The position numbers and the translations under genes were made by a program. From Bacteroidota bacterium (GTDB lineage Bacteria > Bacteroidota > Bacteroidia > 2-12-FULL-35-15): DNA of 64,000 nt. The DNA is taken from positions 39,813 through 103,812 of the forward strand of contig CANJPX010000005.1 of the NCBI GenBank assembly GCA_947476185.1, given 5' to 3'. The first letter of the stretch is position 1, and each line of letters opens with the position of its first letter. Positions 35,026 through 45,289 of the stretch are shown in pieces. Under the pieces are notes generated by a model. It had not been told where the DNA came from, searched no databases, and worked only from the letters and a program-made list of their open reading frames with translations.

Positions 35026-37968
35026 TTATTTTACAATTGTCACGTGTCCAATGTATTGATGGCGTTTACCCGCCCAATCTTTTAATACAACCTTGTATAC
35101 ATAAACTCCTTGCTCAACAACAGTACCTGAGTTATTTTTTGCTCCATTCCATCCGGTATTAATATCGGTGGACCTGAAGATCTTTTCACCCCAGCGGTCG
35201 AAAATTAACATTTCAAAATTATTAGGGTCAATACTTTCTCCCTTTACCATAAACACATCATTCAATCCATCTCCATCCGGAGTAAAGGCATTTGGTGCAT
35301 AGTACAAATATACAGGATCTATGATGACATAATTGTCGACAGTGTCCATACAACCATTCACATTCGTTATGATCAATTCAACAGAATAAGCACCTGCAGC
35401 AGAATAAATGTAGGTAGGATTTTGCTGAATAGAAGTTGCTCCCGGCTCAAATGTCCAACTCCAGTTTGTGATCGCTCCGACACTTATGCTTTGATCAAGA
35501 AAATTAACGGTAGGCTCTAATATATCCGCCGATTGAGGAAATGAGGAAAATCCAGCAATAGGCTTGGCATAAATAGTGATCAGATTATTGCTGACAGTAT
35601 CGCTAACACATCCAATAGAATTAGTATAGGTCATTGAAACAGTATAAATTCCTGCTGTCACATATTGATAAGAGGGAGTTGCTGCACTTGAAGTATCCGT
35701 CAGCGTGGTTATAACACCAAAATCCCATGCATAGGTACCACCTGTTTGATCAGTATAACCAATAAAAGAGATAGTTGTGGGTGCGCATCCTTTTGTAGTA
35801 TCAGCAACCAAAGATATCACAGGCAAAGGAATAACAGTTACCATTTCAGTATCACTTGTACCGCATAATCCGGAAATGGTATATGTAATAACATGCACTC
35901 CGGCACCGGCAGTGGCAGGATCAAAGGTTCCTGTTGCCGCATTCGTAATTCCTGTGCCTGTCCATGTTCCACCAGGTGAAACAGCACTCATGTTAAATGC
36001 TGGAGCAGTGATACACATAGGGCTCACATTTGTAATTGTTGCATTGTAAACAGCCAAAACGGTTACAATAACGGTATCTGTTGCCGGACAAGGTCCTGAA
36101 ATAGTATACGTGATCAGATGCGGTCCAACACCGGCAGTAGCAGGATTAAATGTACCACTTGCTGCGCTGGTTATTCCAATACCTGTCCATGTTCCGCCGA
36201 TATCAATAGCCGAAAGATTAAATGCTGGTGAGGCCACACAAATTGGAGCAGGCTGTGTAATTGTTGCATCAAAAATTGGATTTACAGTAACAATAACAGT
36301 GTCAGTTGACGGGCAAGAACCCGCAATGTCATACTGAATAGTAAATGCACCGGTAGTTGTAGGGTCAAATGTTCCCAACGAGGCATTTGTAATACCTGTG
36401 CCGGACCATGTTCCACCCGTTGCTGCAGCAGTCAAATTGAAGGGTGCTGAGTTTTCACATACGGCAGCAGGCTGAGTGATGGTTGCGCTCGCTGTTCCCA
36501 ATACGGTTATAAGTAAAGTATCTGTATTATTACAAAAATTACTTGTATAATATGTGATCAAATGCGTTCCGGGACCTGCTGATGCAGGGTTAAATGTACC
36601 TAAAGTGCTATTGGTAATTCCTGTACCGAGCCATGTTCCACCAAGGGAATCGACTGAGAGGTTAAACGCAGGAGATGTCTGACAGACGGGTGCGACAGGA
36701 ACGATCATAGGATTGTTTCCACCACCAGGTGTCACCTCAACAACAAATGTCATAGTAATAGGATTTACGCAGGTTGTTAATGGAGTTCCGGTGGCAGTAT
36801 ATGTTGTGGTAACTGATGGGTTTGCTACAATATTTGGTCCAGTTGATGGAATCAAACCTGCCGTTGGTGACCAAGTCCAGGAATAATCACTAACGATAGG
36901 ACCTGTAATTGAAATTGGCACGGGACCACCGCAAGTTCTTACTGTATCATTCCATGGTGTACAAACTGAAGGAGGTGCAGTTGCGGATCCGGGGTATGTA
37001 AAATACAAAACATTGTTGATTGCGTTATTTGCAGAAGCCGCATCTAAGATTACCAGGAACTTAAACGTTTCGGTTGCACCAGGAAGTAAGTTTTGAATAC
37101 GGTAGGCCAATGAAATTCCTTCATCAGCAAAATTTGTGGACCCTACGGTTTGTGTAAATGTTCCTGATCCTGTAGCACCGCCAATCCAAAGATCAGAAGC
37201 ATCACGATTGGAAAATCCACCATAATCTGCTCTCCAATTAGCGCCAATTGCCGCTAATCCGATGTATGAACTCCAAGGTGTAGACTGCGTTGCACTTACA
37301 TGAGCTAAATTGCATCCTGATCCAGGCTGACTAACTATTGTATTTTGTGTAGTAAAATCGAAACTTACCTCTTCATTATTATCAGGATCTAAGTTCCTGT
37401 AATAATACATATCCGGAATAGCGGCAGCTGTATTATTAGTAATGGATACTGTAGTTGTATAATACAGATCGTTCAATTGAAGAAAGTAATTTATTTTGAA
37501 ATGTAAATTGGTGCCGGTGGCATAATCCCCTTCCCAATCCGTTGTAAGACAATTAAACGTTTGATTCCAACTGGTAATAGCACCATCAATTTCTTGTAAC
37601 CAGGAACAATTGTTTCCTTTGGCGATACCTCCACTTGTTCCAATTTCAAAACCCCATCCATTTTCAGGACTTCCCGGAGTAAAAAAATCTCCGTCAAAGG
37701 TTGTCCAAGCATTTAATTGGGGATTTGCAACGAAACCGAATAAGTTATTTGAGGAACGAAGATGCATTCCAGGTAAAGGAGGAGAAATTAAAGCATCAAT
37801 ACCTTCAAATCCACCAATCCCGCGAACTCCTAATTCCAGGCTGTTTCCTTTGAGATATGAATCAGGGCCAACCATTTGAGCTCTCAAAACATTCGCATGA
37901 AAGATTGAAAATACTGCAAGAACGGCAGCAATTATAATCAATCTGATATTTCTTATTGGATCATTCAT
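35026..37968 (-). CDS. T9SS type B surface protein with Ig-like repeats (gliding-motility-associated C-terminal domain)
   Basis: 980-residue surface protein. A signal peptide (about 1-30) is followed by a roughly 300-residue N-terminal module (ELGVRGIGGFEGIDALISPP, MYYYRNLDPDNNEEVSFDF, WRADYGGFSNRDASDLW) shared almost line for line with the gene at 39.3-42.0 kb. Next come an Ig/PKD-like segment with RTCGGPVPISI, and at least four near-identical 70-residue repeats (APVCxxxPAFNLSxxxxGGTWTGTGIT ... PATAGxGxHLITY). Two PKD domains (about 715-885) and a type B sorting domain follow (NAFTPDGDGLNDVFMVKG, RWGEKIFRS, GVYVYKVVLKDWAGKRHQYIGHVTIVK). Type B proteins need a PorP/SprF partner, encoded immediately upstream. 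Confidence 0.93.
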   Translation of the reverse strand: MNDPIRNIRLIIIAAVLAVFSIFHANVLRAQMVGPDSYLKGNSLELGVRGIGGFEGIDALISPPLPGMHLRSSNNLFGFVANPQLNAWTTFDGDFFTPGSPENGWGFEIGTSGGIAKGNNCSWLQEIDGAITSWNQTFNCLTTDWEGDYATGTNLHFKINYFLQLNDLYYTTTVSITNNTAAAIPDMYYYRNLDPDNNEEVSFDFTTQNTIVSQPGSGCNLAHVSATQSTPWSSYIGLAAIGANWRADYGGFSNRDASDLWIGGATGSGTFTQTVGSTNFADEGISLAYRIQNLLPGATETFKFLVILDAASANNAINNVLYFTYPGSATAPPSVCTPWNDTVRTCGGPVPISITGPIVSDYSWTWSPTAGLIPSTGPNIVANPSVTTTYTATGTPLTTCVNPITMTFVVEVTPGGGNNPMIVPVAPVCQTSPAFNLSVDSLGGTWLGTGITNSTLGTFNPASAGPGTHLITYYTSNFCNNTDTLLITVLGTASATITQPAAVCENSAPFNLTAAATGGTWSGTGITNASLGTFDPTTTGAFTIQYDIAGSCPSTDTVIVTVNPIFDATITQPAPICVASPAFNLSAIDIGGTWTGIGITSAASGTFNPATAGVGPHLITYTISGPCPATDTVIVTVLAVYNATITNVSPMCITAPAFNMSAVSPGGTWTGTGITNAATGTFDPATAGAGVHVITYTISGLCGTSDTEMVTVIPLPVISLVADTTKGCAPTTISFIGYTDQTGGTYAWDFGVITTLTDTSSAATPSYQYVTAGIYTVSMTYTNSIGCVSDTVSNNLITIYAKPIAGFSSFPQSADILEPTVNFLDQSISVGAITNWSWTFEPGATSIQQNPTYIYSAAGAYSVELIITNVNGCMDTVDNYVIIDPVYLYYAPNAFTPDGDGLNDVFMVKGESIDPNNFEMLIFDRWGEKIFRSTDINTGWNGAKNNSGTVVEQGVYVYKVVLKDWAGKRHQYIGHVTIVK

Positions 37969-38140
37969 TTTTTTCGTCAGCTAAAAACTTCTTTTTATAA
38001 CTTCAGTACAAACACTTGACGTATAAAAGTCAATAAAAGTTGCACAAAAATAAGCTTAAAATAAATATGTTTGACATTTTAGAGACATGAGTTGATCTCA
38101 TTATTAGGTTTCGAAAGAGAATCCAAAAGGACAATTTTCA

Positions 38141-38176
38141 GAAAAAAAATAACCTCCTATAATTTTCCGAGGCTAT
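38141..38176 (-). terminator. Terminator of the PorP/SprF gene
   Basis: Minus-strand stem ATAGCCTC / GAGGTTAT (38169-38176 with 38149-38156, one G-T pair) and a 12-nt loop, followed by eight Ts. It separates the PorP/SprF gene from the downstream type B cargo gene. Confidence 0.75.
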
Positions 38177-38209
38177 AAAAGTGATAACAATAATTAAGAA
38201 AGGGGAATT

Positions 38210-39277
38210 TTAACGCTTTTGGAAAAGATAAGGGTTTGTAGAATTAAAACGGATCATGATTTCCGGACCACCTCTTAATGTACTCACTTTCGTTAATGCG
38301 GAAGTATTTATGTCATAACACAAACCAACCGCATAATGTCCCATTTCTAGCAATAAGCCAACAATCACAGCATCTTTATATCTATAATCAACTCCTAAAC
38401 CAATTGAAGATCTTTTCACATATCCCGTATATTTTGAATCGTCTCTTAAATAATACTTGATCATCAAACCTCCAACTATTTCTTTATTAGGACCCTGCAC
38501 CTCAACCAGAAAACTTGGCGCTAATCCAATATTAGTATTTGGAATACCCATCAACAATTTGCCATGGATGACATATTTAGAGAATAGTTTTTCATTTGTT
38601 CCAACCAAAAATTTCTGCTTAGGTTTATTGATGTGAAAGATACCAAAGCCAAAATCTGCCTTGATCTGATTGTTTTCACCAATTGATTTTTCTTCCTGAG
38701 AATAATTCCATAATAAACCTGCCGCAAAATCAGGGTAAACAAAACTTTGAGAACCGTAATGCTCCCCATTAATGATATTCGGATCATAGCCGGTTGTGCC
38801 GTTGTATTGATTCGAAAAAACAAACTTTGAATAGTCAACTGTTTTCTGAACAATTCCACCTTGCAGGCCTAAAGAAATCAATGAATACTCTCCAGCTTTT
38901 ATAAATGACGCCAGGGAAAGACTTGCTTGATTCGTTCCCATATTCCCATCTCCAGCCTTATCGCTGTAAAATGCAAGTCCGCCAGAAAGCCTATTGAATG
39001 ATTTTTTGAATGTTTTAGTTTTGAATGGGTCAACCTTATCCCAACTACTCGCTTTAAACTTCATATCATAAGAAACTCCATATGTTTTATAAGGAACAGT
39101 AACACTTCTCCACTGATCTTTATAAATAACAGAGGCTCTCATTACGTAATTTACGCCAGTCAACGCAGGGTTAACCAAAGAAGGGTTTTCGTCATATTGT
39201 GAAAAATGCATGTCTTGCGAGTATGCACTTGTCACAATAATTAAAACTCCACATAAAATAAAAAAAATATTTTTCAT
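38210..39277 (-). CDS. PorP/SprF family type IX secretion-associated outer-membrane protein
   Basis: 355-residue predicted outer-membrane beta-barrel. Signal peptide about 1-20, then the family opening DMHFSQYDENPSLVNPALTG and strands such as MRASVIYKDQWRSVTVPYKTYGVSYD and RLSGGLAFYSDKAGDGNMGTNQ. Members (SprF for SprB) are needed to display particular type B T9SS cargo and are usually encoded beside it. Here it lies 31 nt after the upstream type B gene (39.3-42.0 kb) and 240 nt before a second one, so it probably serves one or both. Confidence 0.92.
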   Translation of the reverse strand: MKNIFFILCGVLIIVTSAYSQDMHFSQYDENPSLVNPALTGVNYVMRASVIYKDQWRSVTVPYKTYGVSYDMKFKASSWDKVDPFKTKTFKKSFNRLSGGLAFYSDKAGDGNMGTNQASLSLASFIKAGEYSLISLGLQGGIVQKTVDYSKFVFSNQYNGTTGYDPNIINGEHYGSQSFVYPDFAAGLLWNYSQEEKSIGENNQIKADFGFGIFHINKPKQKFLVGTNEKLFSKYVIHGKLLMGIPNTNIGLAPSFLVEVQGPNKEIVGGLMIKYYLRDDSKYTGYVKRSSIGLGVDYRYKDAVIVGLLLEMGHYAVGLCYDINTSALTKVSTLRGGPEIMIRFNSTNPYLFQKR

Positions 39278-39308
39278 ACGCTTTTCATCACTTTTTCTCA
39301 GAAAAACT

Positions 39309-42041
39309 TTATCGGACTAAAGAAATATTCCCTGTTCTGTTTACGTCAAACGACCCTTTGGCACTTATAGGAGTATACCCTGCAGAAGCATACGTTGCTT
39401 TTACAAAATAAACAAATACTCCAGGATCTAAAGCCTTTCCATTGTAAATACCATCCCAGCAGAAATCGGGATCTTTTGATTCAAAAACCTTTTCACCCCA
39501 ACGGTCAAAAATAACAATTTCAAATTTATTAATACAATCAGCCCACCCATCCAAACAGAATTTATCATTTACATTATCTCCATTCGGAGAAAATGCATTT
39601 GGAATTCCCATATTTCTGTTACTCGGACAAGGGATCTCAACGTAAACTTTTAAACAAGCACTATCAATACAGCCAAGTTGATTAACAATAACACAGTACG
39701 TTGTTGTTTCTGGAGGGCTTGCAAGAGTGCTATCACAATTAGGGCAACTTAGATCTGAAGAAGGGCTCCACAAATAAGAACTACCACCTGTTGCATAGAT
39801 CCATGTACTTTGACCAACCCAGATTGTCTGTTCTGCACTTAGCAATATTACAGGCAAAGGATTAATTGTTATTGTTGCTGTATTACTTCCGGAAGCAGTG
39901 CATAATACAGAAGAACCAACAACTGCATACGTTACGGTGTAGGTACCCGGAGTACTTCCATTGACATCCACAACACCGCTAGTGCTATTGATAACCAAAC
40001 CCGATGTTGATGAATATGTTCCACCGGTAGTAAAACCAGCAGCGGGAACAGGTGCCGCATCTGCGGTATCAGTAGCACAAACTGTAGGATAAGTGAATCC
40101 AAGAACAGGAACGATCAACGGTGTGATCACCAAAGTTGCAGTACTCGAACCTGCCGGTCCACATCCTGTTGCTGCAAATGAATAAGTTATTGTATAGGTT
40201 CCAGCTGCACTGGCAGATAAATTTACAGCTCCTGTAGAGCTAAGGGACAAACCAAAAGGAGTGGAAGCAAAAACCCCGCCTGAAGTGAAGCCTGCCGCTG
40301 TTGTTAAAATAGGGTTGGCCGCGCTTATACAAACCGGAGAAGTGTAGGAAATACCTGTAATAGGAGGCACAGTAGGATTTACTACCACAAGTTGGGTATC
40401 CACAGCAGTACATACTCCGGATATTGTATACGTAACGGTAAATGTGCCGGCAGTAGTCGGATTAAATACACCGGTGGCAGAAACACCACCCCCGGACCAT
40501 ACACCACCTGGTGATGCAGCAGTCATTGTGAATGCAGCTGAACCGGCACAAATAGGAGCAACCGGAGCAATGGTAGGATTAGTACCATTGACAGTAATCA
40601 TGACTGTATCAATAGGATAACAAGAATTTGTAGTTGTATATGTAATCATATAAGTACCAGCCCCGGCAGTTGCAGGATTGAAGGTTCCAAGCGTAGGACT
40701 TGTAATTCCTGTTCCTGTCCATATTCCTCCCAGAGTATCGGCTACAAAATTAAATGGAGAATCAGTTATACAGACGGGTGCAACAGGAGTAATCACCGGC
40801 ATAAATCCGCCACCGGGAGTAACCATTACTACAAACGTCAATGAAACAGGAGCGATACAACCAAGAATAGGTGTTCCGGTTGCAGTATAAGTTGTTGTTG
40901 AAGATGGATTAGCAACAACCGTAGGACCAGTAGTTGGAGTTAATCCGGTTGTTGGACTCCAAGTCCAATTATAATCATTAACAATAGGACCATTGATTGA
41001 AATAGGCACTGGACCTCCACAAGTTCTTACAGTATCTGAGTAGGGGGTACATACAGCAGGAGGAGCAGAAGCAGAACCCGGATAAACAAAATACAATACA
41101 TTATTGATTGCTGCAGTAGCAGAAGCATTATCCAATATAACAACAAACTTAAATGTTTCTGTTGCACCAGGAGCTAAATTCTGAATACGATATGCTAAGG
41201 AGATCGCTTCATCGGCAAAGTTTGTAGATCCAACAGTTTGTGTGAAACCAACACCATTCCAAAGATCTGATGCGTCACGATTACTGAAACCACCATAATC
41301 TGCTCTCCAGTTTGCTCCAATGGCAGCTAATCCACAATAGGATTGAGGCTGTGATGCCGGAATCAAAGAGGTTGCACTAACGTGAGCCACATTACATCCT
41401 CCAAATCCGGGCTCCGAAACAATTGTATTTTGAGTAGTGAAATCGAATCCTATCTCTTCGTTATTATCCGGGTCAAAATTTCTGTAATAATACATGTCAG
41501 GAATTGTTGCTGCAGTATTATTTGTTATTGAAACTGTTGTTGTATAATACAGATCTGTTTGTTGCAAAAAGTAATTGATCTTAAAATGCAAATTGGTTCC
41601 ACCCGACATGTCGTCACCTTCCCAATTAACAGAATAACAATTGAAAGTATGTGACCAACCTGTTATTGCACCATTTATCTCTTGTAACCACGAACAGTTA
41701 TTTCCTTTACCAACACCTGTTGTTCCTATCTCATATCCCCAACCATTTTCAGGACTACCAGGAGTAAAAAAGTCTCCATCAAAAGTTGCCCAGGCATTTA
41801 CCTGAGGATTTGCAACGAAACCAAATAAATTATTTGATGAACGTAAGTGCATCCCTGCAGGAACAGGAGAAGTCAATACATCAATCCCTTCAAACCCACC
41901 AATACCACGAACACCAAGTTCGACACTTGTCCCTTGAATATATGCATCAGGCCCAACCATCTGAGCAGTTAGTGTTTTTGAATTAGAAAAAAATAACACT
42001 GAAAACAATGTTAAACCGAAAAATAATTTACTTTTTATCAT
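39309..42041 (-). CDS. T9SS type B surface protein, paralogue of the 35-38 kb protein
   Basis: 910-residue surface protein. Signal peptide (about 1-26), then the same 300-residue N-terminal module as its paralogue (QMVGPDAYIQGTSVELGVRG ... YFVYPGSASAPPAVC), the RTCGGPVPISI Ig-like segment, two to three GGxWTGTGIT-type repeats, then different Ig-like repeats (GFTSGGVFAST, GFTTGGTYSST; about 70-75 residues each) and a CxxCD-bearing module (SPSSDLSCPNCDS). The type B sorting domain is at about 815-910 (NAFSPNGDNVNDKFCLDG, FDRWGEKVFESKD, PGVFVYFVKATYAS). Heads a probable operon with the PorP/SprF gene. Confidence 0.93.
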   Translation of the reverse strand: MIKSKLFFGLTLFSVLFFSNSKTLTAQMVGPDAYIQGTSVELGVRGIGGFEGIDVLTSPVPAGMHLRSSNNLFGFVANPQVNAWATFDGDFFTPGSPENGWGYEIGTTGVGKGNNCSWLQEINGAITGWSHTFNCYSVNWEGDDMSGGTNLHFKINYFLQQTDLYYTTTVSITNNTAATIPDMYYYRNFDPDNNEEIGFDFTTQNTIVSEPGFGGCNVAHVSATSLIPASQPQSYCGLAAIGANWRADYGGFSNRDASDLWNGVGFTQTVGSTNFADEAISLAYRIQNLAPGATETFKFVVILDNASATAAINNVLYFVYPGSASAPPAVCTPYSDTVRTCGGPVPISINGPIVNDYNWTWSPTTGLTPTTGPTVVANPSSTTTYTATGTPILGCIAPVSLTFVVMVTPGGGFMPVITPVAPVCITDSPFNFVADTLGGIWTGTGITSPTLGTFNPATAGAGTYMITYTTTNSCYPIDTVMITVNGTNPTIAPVAPICAGSAAFTMTAASPGGVWSGGGVSATGVFNPTTAGTFTVTYTISGVCTAVDTQLVVVNPTVPPITGISYTSPVCISAANPILTTAAGFTSGGVFASTPFGLSLSSTGAVNLSASAAGTYTITYSFAATGCGPAGSSTATLVITPLIVPVLGFTYPTVCATDTADAAPVPAAGFTTGGTYSSTSGLVINSTSGVVDVNGSTPGTYTVTYAVVGSSVLCTASGSNTATITINPLPVILLSAEQTIWVGQSTWIYATGGSSYLWSPSSDLSCPNCDSTLASPPETTTYCVIVNQLGCIDSACLKVYVEIPCPSNRNMGIPNAFSPNGDNVNDKFCLDGWADCINKFEIVIFDRWGEKVFESKDPDFCWDGIYNGKALDPGVFVYFVKATYASAGYTPISAKGSFDVNRTGNISLVR

Positions 42042-42490
42042 TATAATTTATTTTAAATAGTCGTCAATTTAGTGTAATTGAGAGCAAAATTATTGTTATT
42101 GGTAGATGATAAAAAACCATATTTGGTTGCACGAATGTAGTACAATATTGAGAATTTTATTAAAAAAAACAGAACTGACTGTATTACAGACACTTAACAA
42201 CATTAAAAATGTTTTAATGTCTAAAAATTATTATGAATTTTTCTTATTTAAATTGGATATAAACTAATCTAAATTTTGGAATTATAAAACCACGTATATT
42301 TTTGAATTTTGGAATGAAAACATTGCTATTTCATTGACAAAAAAGCAATTCAGGAGATTGATATTCTATTTCAAGAATACGCTTTTATGAACTAAACACC
42401 TAAATATGTTAACTTTTCGCATTTTTAAATGTCAATCTTTTGTGTAGTTTTGTTTGCGAAAAAAAAATTGAATAATATAATTCTACTATT
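42042..42490. other. Divergent intergenic region, type B protein / sdhC
   Basis: AT-rich, with a short direct repeat AATTTTGGAAT (about 42272 and 42305). A plus-strand -7-like box TAGTTTTG at 42445-42452 would give sdhC a leader of about 32 nt; the expected -33 position has only TTTTT. No gene or RNA seen. Confidence 0.45.
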
Positions 42491-43162
42491 ATGAGTAATA
42501 CATCACCAAACTTTTTAACGTCATCCATCGGGAAAAAATTCTTAATGGGCTTAACAGGCTTGTTTCTAATTTCCTTTTTAGTAGTTCACGTTTTAATTAA
42601 TGCCTGCATTTATTTTAATGACGGAGGCGTAACATTTAACATGGCGGCACATTTCATGGCAAACAATATCATCATTCGTGTAGTTGAAGTTGGTTTGTTT
42701 CTTGGTATTATTTTACATGTTGTTCAAGCTTTAATTTTGACATTACAAAATGGAAAAGCTCGTCCACAAAAATATGCTGTTCAAAATTCAGCTGTTAGCA
42801 GCAAATGGTATTCCCGTTCCATGGGACTTTTAGGAACATTATTATTAATGTTTTTAATTGTGCATTTGGCAAATTTTTGGGTTCCTACAAAAATAGCTGT
42901 ATTTAAGGGTGAAGAACACAACACCTTTGAAAGTTTAAAAACAGTATTCGCCAATCCGATAATTGTGGCAGTTTATTTATTAGGATTGGTTTCGTTGTTT
43001 TATCACTTGTTACACGGCTTCCAATCGGCCTTTCAAACATTCGGTTTGAATCACAAAAAATACACACCTGCAATTAAAGCATGCGGATTTTGGTATGCCG
43101 TTCTGATCACTTTACTTTTTGCATCCATGCCAATTACTTTGTATTTGGGTCTTATAAAATAA
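42491..43162 (+). CDS. sdhC: Succinate dehydrogenase cytochrome b subunit
   Basis: 223-residue membrane anchor with five predicted helices, matching the single-subunit, two-heme (type B, Wolinella FrdC-like) anchor used in Bacteroidota. It begins SSIGKKFLMGLTGLFLISFLVVHVLIN; candidate heme-ligand His residues sit in helices 1 (VVHVL), 2 (ILHVVQ), 3 (IVHLANF) and 4 (LFYHLLHGFQSAFQ). It passes electrons between the quinone pool and SdhB. First gene of sdhCAB; sdhA follows 53 nt later. Confidence 0.93.
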   Translation: MSNTSPNFLTSSIGKKFLMGLTGLFLISFLVVHVLINACIYFNDGGVTFNMAAHFMANNIIIRVVEVGLFLGIILHVVQALILTLQNGKARPQKYAVQNSAVSSKWYSRSMGLLGTLLLMFLIVHLANFWVPTKIAVFKGEEHNTFESLKTVFANPIIVAVYLLGLVSLFYHLLHGFQSAFQTFGLNHKKYTPAIKACGFWYAVLITLLFASMPITLYLGLIK

Positions 43163-43215
43163 AATGGGTTTCCCGATTATAAAAATTATTTATTGAACTT
43201 TAGATTTCAAAACAT

Positions 43216-45195
43216 ATGTCAAAATTAGATAGTAAAATTCCGGAAGGAAACGTAGAGCAAAAGTGGACAAAATATAAAGCCTCTGTTGCACTTGTTAATC
43301 CTTCAAACAAAAGAAATTTAGAAATCATTGTAGTTGGTTCCGGCCTTGCAGGAGCTTCTGCTGCTGCTTCTCTTGCCGAACTCGGTTACAAGGTAAAAGT
43401 ATTCTGCTATCAGGACTCTGCACGTAGAGCACACTCTATTGCTGCACAAGGAGGTATCAACGCTGCAAAAAACTATCAAAATGATGGTGATAGCATTTAC
43501 CGTTTATTTTATGATACAGTAAAAGGTGGCGATTACCGTGCCCGCGAAGGAAACGTTTATCGTTTGGCGGAGGTAAGTAACAGCATCATTGATCAATGTG
43601 TTGCTCAAGGAGTTCCTTTGGCACGTGAATATGGCGGAATGTTAAGTAACCGCTCATTCGGCGGAACACAGGTTCAACGTACGTTTTACGCTGCCGGACA
43701 AACTGGACAACAATTATTATTAGGAGCATACAGTGCATTGAATCGTCAGATCGGATTAGGAACGGTTGATATGTATGCTCGTCACGAAATGTTGGAAGTC
43801 GTTAAGATTGATGATAAAGCACGTGGCATCATTGCACGTGATATGGTAACAGGAAAATTAGAACGTCATTTCGGACATGCAGTATTATTATGTACGGGTG
43901 GATACGGAAATGTATTTTATCTTTCTACAAATGCAATGGGCTGTAATGCAACTGCTGCTTGGAAAGCACATAAAAAAGGAGCATTCTTTGGCAATCCTTG
44001 CTTTACACAGATTCATCCGACATGTATTCCAGTATCTGGTGATCATCAATCAAAATTAACATTGATGAGTGAATCATTGCGTAATGATGGACGTATCTGG
44101 GTTCCGAAGAAAAAAGATGATATAAGAAAAGGAAATGAAATACCTGAAGAAGAAAGAGATTATTATTTAGAGCGCAGATATCCGGCATTTGGAAATTTAG
44201 TGCCACGTGATGTTGCATCGCGTGCTGCAAAAGAGCGTTGTGACGAAGGACATGGAGTTGGAGCTTCAAGAATGGCAGTATTCTTGGATTTCAAAGCAGC
44301 TATCGATCGTTTTGGAAAAAGTCAGGCGAAAAAATTGAGCATTGAAAATCCAACACCTGCACAATTAAAAGAATTTGGTAAACAAGTGGTGGAAGAAAAA
44401 TATGGTAACTTATTTACCATGTATGAACAGATCACAGGTGAAAATCCGTATGAAGTTCCAATGCGTATTTACCCCGCTGTGCATTATACAATGGGTGGAT
44501 TGTGGGTAGATTATAATTTAATGACAACGGTACAAGGATTATATTGTTTAGGTGAAGCGAATTTCTCTGACCATGGCGCTAACCGTCTTGGAGCATCAGC
44601 ATTGATGCAAGGTTTAGCCGATGGATACTTTGTAATTCCTTATACAATAGGAGCTTACTTATCTAAAGAGATCGCTGTGAAACCGATCCCTACAACACAT
44701 GAAGCATTTGTGGCTGCTGAAAATGAAGCACAAGCGCAGATCAATAAATTCTTTGCAATAAAAGGAAGTAAATCAGTGGATCATTTCCACAAACGTTTAG
44801 GAAAGATCATGTGGGAAAAATGCGGAATGGCCCGTAACGAGAAAGGATTGAAAGAAGCAATTGTTGAGATACGCGAATTACGTGATGAGTTCTGGAAAGA
44901 TCTTCGTGTTACAGGGAAACCAGATGAAATGAATCCTGAATTAGAGAAAGCTAGTCGTGTAGCTGATTTCCTTGAATTAGGAGAATTAATGTGCATGGAT
45001 GCATTAAATCGTTCTGAATCATGTGGCGGACATTTCAGAATTGAATCCCAAACTGAAGAAGGCGAAGCATTGCGAAAAGATGATGAATTTGCATATGTTG
45101 CTGCATGGGAATACAAAGGCAATTACACCTACGAAATGCACAAAGAAGAATTAAAATTCGAAACAATTAAAATTGCACAACGTTCTTATAAATAA
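43216..45195 (+). CDS. sdhA: Succinate dehydrogenase/fumarate reductase flavoprotein subunit
   Basis: 659-residue catalytic subunit with covalently bound FAD. Dinucleotide fold [20 protein letters not shown] (39-58), flavinylation His73 in [16 protein letters not shown], substrate-site block [17 protein letters not shown], the conserved [11 protein letters not shown] region and the late [25 protein letters not shown] contact are present. Its length fits the roughly 640-660-residue Bacteroidota/epsilonproteobacterial form. Oxidises succinate in the TCA cycle, or reduces fumarate; direction depends on quinone and growth mode and is not decided by sequence. Confidence 0.96.
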   Translation: MSKLDSKIPEGNVEQKWTKYKASVALVNPSNKRNLEIIVVGSGLAGASAAASLAELGYKVKVFCYQDSARRAHSIAAQGGINAAKNYQNDGDSIYRLFYDTVKGGDYRAREGNVYRLAEVSNSIIDQCVAQGVPLAREYGGMLSNRSFGGTQVQRTFYAAGQTGQQLLLGAYSALNRQIGLGTVDMYARHEMLEVVKIDDKARGIIARDMVTGKLERHFGHAVLLCTGGYGNVFYLSTNAMGCNATAAWKAHKKGAFFGNPCFTQIHPTCIPVSGDHQSKLTLMSESLRNDGRIWVPKKKDDIRKGNEIPEEERDYYLERRYPAFGNLVPRDVASRAAKERCDEGHGVGASRMAVFLDFKAAIDRFGKSQAKKLSIENPTPAQLKEFGKQVVEEKYGNLFTMYEQITGENPYEVPMRIYPAVHYTMGGLWVDYNLMTTVQGLYCLGEANFSDHGANRLGASALMQGLADGYFVIPYTIGAYLSKEIAVKPIPTTHEAFVAAENEAQAQINKFFAIKGSKSVDHFHKRLGKIMWEKCGMARNEKGLKEAIVEIRELRDEFWKDLRVTGKPDEMNPELEKASRVADFLELGELMCMDALNRSESCGGHFRIESQTEEGEALRKDDEFAYVAAWEYKGNYTYEMHKEELKFETIKIAQRSYK

Positions 45196-45221
45196 AAACA
45201 CTCTGTGAAACTAGAATAAAT

Positions 45222-45246
45222 TCTGTATTGAAAAAAACAATACAGA
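45222..45246. repeat. Hairpin in the sdhA-sdhB spacer
   Basis: Perfect 9-bp arms TCTGTATTG/CAATACAGA with a seven-A loop (45231-45237). No T run follows, so it is not a terminator; flanking CTCTGTGAAACT and AACACAGAAAAAGAG look like a degenerate dispersed repeat. It may tune mRNA stability between the two subunits. Confidence 0.6.
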
Positions 45247-45289
45247 GTAAACACAGAAAAAGAGTCGCACCGAGAAAAAAATAAAAATT

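Noticed and set aside
35777..36337. Plus-strand open frames opposite the 35-38 kb protein
   Set aside because: They are antisense shadows of the Ig-like repeats, with repetitive composition and no start context.
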